Shown here in pieces: positions 57,278 through 64,000 of a stretch of 64,000 nt of DNA. The notes below the pieces were generated by a model. The model made no database searches. It had not been told where the DNA came from and was given only the letters and a program-made list of their open reading frames with translations. The position numbers and the translations under genes are program-made. Every line of letters starts with the position of its first letter. Position 1 is the stretch's first letter. This DNA is from Heterocephalus glaber. Taxonomy: Eukaryota; Chordata; Mammalia; Rodentia; Bathyergidae. The stretch is taken from the NCBI RefSeq assembly GCF_000247695.1, contig NW_004624734.1, forward strand, positions 31,702,237 to 31,766,236, given 5' to 3'.

Positions 57278-57478
57278 AAGCCCAGCATGGTGGCACACAC
57301 CTGCAATCCCAGCATTCTGGGAGGCTGAGGCAGGAGGATGGCAAGATCAAGCCCAGCCTGGGCAACTTAGTTGACTTAGTGAAACTCTATCTCAAAATAA
57401 AAACTTTTAAAAAGGGCTGGGGGTGTGGCTCAGTGTGTAGGCCCTGGGTTCAATCCTTAGTACTGGAAAAAAAACAAC
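57278..57478 (+). repeat. B1-dID-like dimeric SINE, complete
   Basis: CCCAGCATGGTGGCACACACC to AACTCTATCTCAAAATAAA, then GGGCTGGGGGTGTGGCTCAG and GGGTTCAATCCTTAGTACTG with an A-rich tail. The clearest dimer in the window. Confidence 0.92.
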
Positions 57479-57547
57479 ACAACACTTAATAAGCTACAAT
57501 ATAAGACACTTCATTACAAAGTAAAATAAAATAGAAAACTCTATCTA

Positions 57548-57718
57548 TGGGCTGGGCATGGTGATGTACACCTATAATCCTATCTATAAGAGAATCACAA
57601 GTTCGAGCCCAGCCTGGGCAACTTAGTGAGACTTTTCCTCAAAATAAAAAGGGCTTGGAATGTACCTCAGCAGTCCCTAGGTTAAATGGTTAAATACCCA
57701 ATACTACAAAAAAAGGTT
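57548..57718 (+). repeat. B1-dID-like dimeric SINE
   Basis: GGGCTGGGCATGGTGATGTAC to GACTTTTCCTCAAAATAAA, then a degenerate ID tail and A-rich end. Confidence 0.85.
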
Positions 57719-57904
57719 TTAAAAAACACTTTGTATGGAATTAATAGATCTGCATCCTCCTACCTGTTGACAGATGGTCTACTAAAAGTTCCACATGCTT
57801 TCTAAATTTCCATCTCTTCATTTATAAAATTTAATGGGACCTGGAAAAAAGTTATGGGATCTCCTTTAAATGGAATGAATTGCAATTATTAAAAATAATA
57901 TGGA

Positions 57905-58004
57905 GGGGCTAGGAGTGTAGCTCCATGGCAGAGCATGTGCTTAGCATGCTGGCAGCCCTAGGTTCAATCCCCACCACTGCCACTGTAAACAAACAAATAA
58001 ATAA
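57905..58004 (+). repeat. ID-like SINE
   Basis: GGGGCTAGGAGTGTAGCTCC, GCATGTGCTTAGCATGC, GGTTCAATCCCCACCACTG, tail of AAACAAATAAAT units. Confidence 0.85.
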
Positions 58005-58395
58005 TGTGGAAATGCAATATTTAACATAGAAAGATGTCCACCATGCACAGTTAAATGGAGAGAAGAAACAAGCTACAAATTAATATGTGCATTGTGATTG
58101 CATTTTTGTTTTTCTGGGTGTTCTCGTTTATCTTAATGAATAATTATTACAGTGTCAAGAAAAACAGCATTCACAATATCATCCCTGAAAGCCCTGTAGC
58201 AACACAGAGAACTCACACAATAAGGGGAGGAGAGGGCAGGACACAAATTGCATATACTTTGTGATTGCAGTTATGTAAAAATTATGGACCTTGGCAAGCA
58301 AGGCCCAGCAAAAAATAAAAACTGTGATTTGTCAGGATGGAAAGATTATGGGTGATTTTCTGTCCTTTTCACTTGTTGTTACTATGTTTATGTAA

Positions 58396-58854
58396 TTTTT
58401 GGTTTTTAAGCTTTTTTTTTTTTTTTTTTGGGATCGAACTTGGGTCCTTTTGCTTGTACTCACAGCAGGAAGAGAAACCACTGAGCTAAATGCCCGGCCC
58501 ATTTTTTGGTGTTTTTTTTTTTTTTCCTGGGGATCGAACTCGGGTCCTTGCGCTTNNNNNNNNNNNNNNNNNNNNNNNNNNNNNNNNNNNNNNNNNNNNN
58601 NNNNNNNNNNNNNNNNNNNNNNNNNNNNNNNNNNNNNNNNNNNNNNNNNNNNNNNTCCCCAGCCCATATTCTTTTAATTCTTTTGGGAAGATACCCAGCA
58701 GGGGAATAGCTGGGTCAAATGGGACCTCTAGTCCTAATTCTTTGAGGTATTGTTTTTTTTTTTTTTTTTTTACCGGGGATCAAACTTGGGTCCTTGCTCT
58801 TGCGCAGCAGGCAGCGAAACCACTGAGCTAAATCCCCGGTTTTTGGTTTTTAAG
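58396..58854 (-). repeat. Composite antisense ID/ID/L1/ID block inside one target-site duplication
   Basis: TTTTTGGTTTTTAAG occurs at 58396-58410 and 58840-58854. Between them: ID (58411-58502), ID split by the gap (58512-58665), L1 scrap of about 87 bp (58666-58752) and ID (58753-58839), all in minus-strand sense. See findings. Confidence 0.7.
58556..58655. other. Assembly gap (100 N) inside an ID SINE
   Basis: Exactly 100 N. The flanks, CGGGTCCTTGCGCTT and TCCCCAGCCC, are the two halves of one antisense ID; by comparison with neighbours about 31 bp is missing. No exon is affected. Confidence 0.97.
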
Positions 58855-59389
58855 AGAAGAAAAACATTCCTTTCAGAGTTGCTCCTCTGCAGCCTCTGCT
58901 GTCCTTGGAATGGTTGTCTTTATGGTAAGGTTGCTTACTAAAAAGACCGCCTTCCATGGGCTGGGGTCACAGCTCGCTGGCACCTGACATGGGGAAGGGG
59001 TGGCCCCTTCAGCTCATGGCTGGCCCTGGCTGGTTAAAGTCTCTACCATTACTACCCTATTTCTTAGCAGCCCTGAGCCCTGACCCCAGGCACCCAGATA
59101 TGGTTGGGCCCACTGGCCCTCCCTTTGGGTTCTCCAGCACCTTCAGGGCCCTCTCTGTTGGCTACCTTGGACTCCATGGGTCAAACCTGCCAGCCTCGAA
59201 GCTTCACACCTCAGAGCTGCCCTGCTCTGGGGCAGGATGAAAGCTAAAGGAAACCAGTGATGATAGACGGATGCGTGTTTAACTGCTCCCAGACCAGGCG
59301 CTCTGGCACACAGCTCTGGGGGGCAGGGATGGGACCGCTTTGTGCCACATGTCTCAGCAAATGCATCCAAAGCCTTTAAAACCTTCACA

Positions 59390-59790
59390 ACCTCTGGTCT
59401 AGCAATCTTGATTCTGATGTGTTATAAATAATAAGGATACGAAGATATAGTACAAAGGCGGATTATTCAGTATTTTTTATAATAGTAAAACATTGAACAT
59501 AATCTAAATGCCTAACAGGAGAGATTGGTTAGATAAATTATGGCATATCATATAAAGTTTCCAGGAAAGAATACACAACACCCAGTTAAATTATTAGAAT
59601 TTAAGACAACCGCAAATAATTTTTTTAGTGTATGTTCCAACTATTACATAGGATATATTTTAAGACAGTATTCATTGTTTACCTGAAGTTCAAGCTGGGA
59701 CATGTGTTTGCTGTTTATCTGAAATCTAATTTACCTGAATGTCTTGCACCCACACATCCATATGATAGAATACTATATAGCCATTGTAAC
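59390..59790 (+). mobile_element. Old L1-like 3' fragment
   Basis: TATAATAGTAAAACATTGAA, CTAAATGCCTAACAGGAGAG, TGGTTAGATAAATTATGGC, GAATACTATATAGCCATTG. Confidence 0.65.
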
Positions 59791-59904
59791 TCATGTTTTT
59801 AGATGTGGCTTTCAAATTATGTTTTCTTCTCTTCCTGTGGTTTGAAGTAGAATTTCTCCTATCTTTCATATTTTAGACTTCTGTGTAAGACTTAGTTTGA
59901 AAGT

Positions 59905-59950
59905 AAGAATTCCATTAGTTAAAAAAAAAAAAAAAAAGAATTCCATTAGT
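59905..59950 (+). repeat. Poly(A)-only insertion with target-site duplication
   Basis: AAGAATTCCATTAGT at 59905-59919 and 59936-59950 brackets a T and about 17 A, with no element body. Confidence 0.88.
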
Positions 59951-60017
59951 AAAAGTCTGAAACCACTGCTTTAGAAAATTATTTAATAACAGGAGAGAAT
60001 GCTCATAAAATATTATG

Positions 60018-60180
60018 ATAGGGGCAGTGAAATACATCTGTAATCCCACCTACTCAAGAGGCTGAATCAGGATTGAAAATTCAAGGCCAGCCTGGGCAAC
60101 TTAGTGAGACATTGTCTCAAAATAAAATAAAAAGGGACAGTAGAGCAGCCCTGGGTTCAAACTCCAGTGCTGAAAAAAAA
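60018..60180 (+). repeat. B1-dID-like dimeric SINE
   Basis: TCTGTAATCCCACCTACTC, GCCTGGGCAACTTAGTGAG, then GCCCTGGGTTCAAACTCCAG and an A tail. Confidence 0.85.
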
Positions 60181-61221
60181 TTAAGCAAAAGAAAAATACA
60201 TTAAAAATGAGTATAATTAAGACTTTAAAAAACCTTTTTAAAAAGGTAGATATTATCTCTGAGTCTGGAGATACAGAAGATTTTTAGATTTCCTGAAGAT
60301 TTTTCTCATATTTTCTACAATGAACTAATATATTTACATTTGGGAAAATACTCACTATGAAACATATCTACCCTCTTGGGTGACATTAATGCTTTAACCT
60401 TACATCTCTGTATCTGTGACTCTTAACCTTGAGGGTTATGCAGTCTCCCACTGGGGGCCTGGTGGGAGCTCTGGGTTCTACTCAGAGGTGTCCTCACTGC
60501 ACACTTGTGCACCAGCCCTCCCCTCCCTGGATTCTGGGTTCTTCTGTAATGAAGTCCTTTTAGTCGGCCTGCCCTTAAGCCTCCTGACCCTGTCTCGGGG
60601 TCAGCAGGAGATCAGGGTGGTCACATAGCTGCTCTGAGACCCCGTTGGCTGGGGGCAGCTCTTCCCTCAGGAGGAAAAGCACACACACTCCCACGCTACT
60701 GCAAGTGGCTTTGGAGGGTCACAAACCCCTGAGGACCATTCTTGGAATCTGGGTTCAGAACCCCTGGGATGTGGCCCTTCCTGGAGGCCTGACATGGCTA
60801 AGAGCCCCGTGTATGTGCGCTCCGTGGGGAAGAAGGTGGGAGAGCAGGAGAGTGTGATGGGGTCTGAGCACCACTGAGGAGCACTCAATTTGGGGGGACT
60901 CTGCGGAAAGGAAGAAGAATCACAAGGGAACCTCAGAGTTGGTGCCACTTACTTCCTCTGATCTGTGCCTTTGGATGGCAGAATTCGGGAAAGACACTGG
61001 AGTTTTGCTTCAATTCCAAATTGCCCACCAGCTCGCTTTGAAGATCTCTCAAGCAGCTGTACTGAGTACAAACCTAATCTATGGCCCCAGGCCCCTGAGT
61101 GCCTCGACACCTGACAAGGTGAAGAAGGCTGTGGGAGCTGGAAGGCCTGCAGGGAGGGGTGGGCACCTTGGCAGCAGCTATCTGGATGGTAAATGTGCAC
61201 GTCCCTACTGATACTGTAAAG

Positions 61222-61430
61222 GTGCTACAGATGCTGTGGTGCATGCCTGTAACCCCATCATTGTGGGAAAATGAGGCAGGAGGATTCCAAGTCTGAGACC
61301 AGTGTGAGCAACCTAATGACTTAGCAAGACCCTGTATCAAAATAAAAAATAATAAAGGACTGCAGATGTAGCTCAGTGCAAAGGCCCTATGTTCCATTTC
61401 CAGCACTGCTCTTCTTTCCCTCAAAAATAC
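61222..61430 (+). repeat. B1-dID-like dimeric SINE
   Basis: GTGGTGCATGCCTGTAACCC, CTAATGACTTAGCAAGACCC, then GACTGCAGATGTAGCTCAG and TTCCATTTCCAGCACTG. Confidence 0.85.
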
Positions 61431-64000
61431 CACAGATGATTCAATGCACATCCCTCAAATCAACCACTCCTGCAGGCTTCAAATGTCACCCTGACCCTGA
61501 GTAGGCAAAAGCAGCTTTCTGAGGGACTGGAGAGCACTGTGTGGGGACTGTAGCTCTTGCAGGCAGCAACAGCACACCCACACCCCAGGCCTCACTGGCA
61601 GGAAGGGCAGGAGTGGCTTCATCCTGCCCCTACTCTGGTCAGCGGTTCCCTTTCTGGGTCTGCATGTTTGTGCAGTGTGTGAGTGAGCATGAGGGTAGCC
61701 AGTGTGCCTGAGTGTGGACACGGGCCTGTGTGTATCAGAGCATAGGTGCGTGTGTGGATACTAAAGCCCTTCAGGCACAGAGTGGCTCCCACTGGCTAGA
61801 GATTTGCTTATTTTAGAATAGATTTTTTTCCCCTAAATGTCTTAACCATGTGAGAGGAAGCAGCCAGCATCAAATGAAATATCCCTTCCTACAGTTGCAC
61901 ACACATGCTGAAAGCAGCCGCTGGGCCTGAGGGAGAGACCCCTGGCTCTCTGGTGTCTCATCCTTCATCCTGCCTCTGGGGCCGCTTGATTATTGTGACA
62001 TCTCAGAACATCTTCGTCAGATGTGGAAACAGTGTGACATCCCAGGCTGTCCTAAGAGGGAACAAGGATGGAATCTAGGGAAGCCCCTCTCCTCTGGGGC
62101 ACCATTACCCACCTGCCCTGAGCCGACAGTCCCATACAGCCGTTGGGAGCTCAGCAGCCAGCCCCGGGGAACGTGGGCTGTGGCCTGGAGACGGCTAGGA
62201 GGGGAGGGGTGGCAGTGCTCAGGATGGGAAGGAGGCATCTACTCCAGGCCAGTCCTCAGCCCGTTAGATGAGTTAGCTCGGTACTCACCAAGGGAGGCCC
62301 AGGACCTGGAGGGGATCCTCCCAGAGCTGTGGAAAGGCATTATGCAGCATCCTTTCTTCTTGGGTTTGGACATTGTTTTTCTACTAAACTGAAGATGGTG
62401 TGAACTTCTCCCCCATTTTGAGATAACCCCCGATTCCCAAAGCTTTGTGGGGCTTCATGTCCCGCCCCACTCAGGAGGCTGAGTTCCCTCTCCCAGGCGC
62501 CCCAGGGAGCCCTGCAAGTGTGGTGTCAGTGGGCAGGGAGCAGGCGGCAGAGCTGGGAGACTGACAAGGAGTCCCAGGGGCCTGGCCCTGGAGTTTCCTC
62601 TGTACACTTCATAGCAGCTCTGTGAAGCAGGAGTGATAGCAGGGTTCTGGAGAGTGGCAAAGCTTCACCTGAATCTCAAGGTCCACAGTGGCTGTAAAAC
62701 TCCACCCAGCCTCAACCCCTGCACCTGCAAGCGAGGACAGTGACAGAACCTCCTCCTTGAGGGGTTAGGGAGAGTCCATGAGGTGATGCATTCGAATCAC
62801 AGTGCTCTGCTGTCCCCACCCCACCTTGGGGACTGAGGCCGCCCAGCCCCTTGGAGGTCTCCTGGAGCCTCTCCTGCAGTACAGTTTCTCCCCTGCCTGA
62901 TCCTGAGTTGGCTCCTGGACAGGGACACACCCAAGGCACTGCCCAGGGAACTTGCTGCCCAAAAACCTGTCTCAGAGGCTGCTGCTCCCAGGAGAATCAA
63001 AGTTAGAATGAGCAACAGCACCAACCCATGAGCCACGGGTCCCCCAGCTCCGGAGCAGGGCAGAGGAAGCCCCACCAGGGCCAAGGGGACGGCCAGTGAG
63101 TGTAGTCCCCTGAGGCCAAGAGTGACAGAGAAGAGAGAGGAACCAACAGTGGCAAAAGCAGCTGACAGAAAAGAAGGATCAGGACCTGGAGTTACCTAGG
63201 GGACCTAGTCATATATGGAGACCTTGACAAGAGTAGTCTGGGGAACAGCAGGGCTGAAAACTGGACCGGAGAGGATTCCAGAGAGTGCAAGGAGAGCAAT
63301 AGCACAGAGGCGCAGACAGCGCTCCTGGGGGCTCTGCTATTTTACTGCAGCACAGACCCAGAGGTAGCATGCTGTCTCCCCAGGGCACTGCGGGGGCTCA
63401 GATCCACCCCTAGGTGGGACATCGGCCTGCTCACCTTGTTTCAACTTCATCTTTTGTGCCCTGCCTACATTTTCCAGTTGGGGGTGGTGAGTGTTTTTCT
63501 GATACAAAGTAGTTTGTCCTAGCTGGAAGCAGAGGGCAGGCTCAGCCTTGGGTGATGGCCACACTAGTCTCAGGATCTCTGAGGACACACCGGAGCTCGC
63601 CTACCACTGAGCTGCCTTTGCAGGACAAGAGCCAGGTCCACAGGTACTACCTCCCCGTGTACTCTGACCCCCTCCCAAGGACCCCCACGCTACAGCTTCT
63701 CACCACAGACGGTGCCCAATAACGCTTCTGCCAGACCTTTGCACTGGGGCCCCAGATTCGGTTTATTAAATTGTCTTCTGCCACAAGGACCACTTGCTTA
63801 CAACAGCCGTTGCCACAGCAACCAAGCAGCCAGCCCGCTGTTCTAGCTAACAGCCACGAACCTCCTGCTGGCTGTCTGGCTCGGGGAATGGCTGGGGAAG
63901 ATAGACTTGAACAAGCTGGGCCACAGTGGGGGACGTGGGAAGTGAGGGAGGAGGGAAGGTGTTGGCGAAGCACCCAGCTCTGAGCTCCCCGGAACTGGAA

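Larger units (their letters stand above)
44034..64000 (-). other. GALNT16 intron 1 (3' part, extends past the window)
   Basis: 20 kb with no recognised coding exon. The membrane-anchor exon is not here. Dense repeats at 46.5-46.9, 50.8-53.8 and 55.7-61.4 kb. Stretches 44780-46500, 47000-48640, 53840-55700 and 61430-64000 are mostly unique with MIR-like bits. Confidence 0.8.

Noticed and set aside
44034..64000. Search for the GALNT16 first coding exon (MRKIRANAIAIL-type start)
   Set aside because: No matching minus-strand sequence with a phase-0 donor was found in this interval.

Overview
This is mammalian nuclear DNA, most likely from a rodent. Two SINE types support that. One is an ID-like, tRNA-derived SINE with a body of roughly 75 bp and an A tail. 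The other is B1 (7SL-derived), often fused to a degenerate ID tail to give a dimeric B1-dID-like element. L1 3' ends, MIR, MER5-like hAT fossils and MaLR-type LTRs are also present. The ID sequence differs from the murine, rat and squirrel forms I know. B1-dID dimers point to a non-murid rodent (squirrel, beaver, dormouse or hystricomorph side), but I do not name a species.

One protein-coding gene can be supported: GALNT16 (polypeptide N-acetylgalactosaminyltransferase 16) on the minus strand. Fourteen coding exons were read one by one between 44033 and 17086. All are flanked by GT-AG introns and all reading frames join without a break. They encode 499 residues plus the TGA stop. Canonical GALNT16 is 558 residues, so exactly one 59-residue first coding exon (cytosolic tail, membrane anchor, start of the stem) is missing. 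It must lie beyond position 64000. The catalytic glycosyltransferase-A part is in exons 3-11, and the ricin-type lectin domain is in exons 13-15.

Layout: 1-14.4 kb is intergenic DNA downstream of GALNT16 (SINEs, one long L1 3' fragment, MIR and DNA-transposon fossils, no gene recognised). 14.4/15.0-17.09 kb is the 3' UTR, with two candidate AATAAA signals. 17.09-44.03 kb is the exon-intron body. 44.03-64.0 kb is part of the large first intron, rich in L1, SINE and LTR debris, with one small CpG-rich patch near 54.6-54.8 kb. Two assembly gaps of exactly 100 N (30429-30528 and 58556-58655) fall in introns and hide no exon.

I found no new gene system. The most unusual features are retroposon insertion structures: a target-site duplication around nothing but poly(A), an ID insertion truncated to about 20 bp, two loci where the same target sequence recurs between stacked ID copies, and a composite ID-L1-ID-ID block inside one 15-bp duplication. 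The loss of the usual CLD aspartates in all three GALNT16 lectin repeats is also notable.
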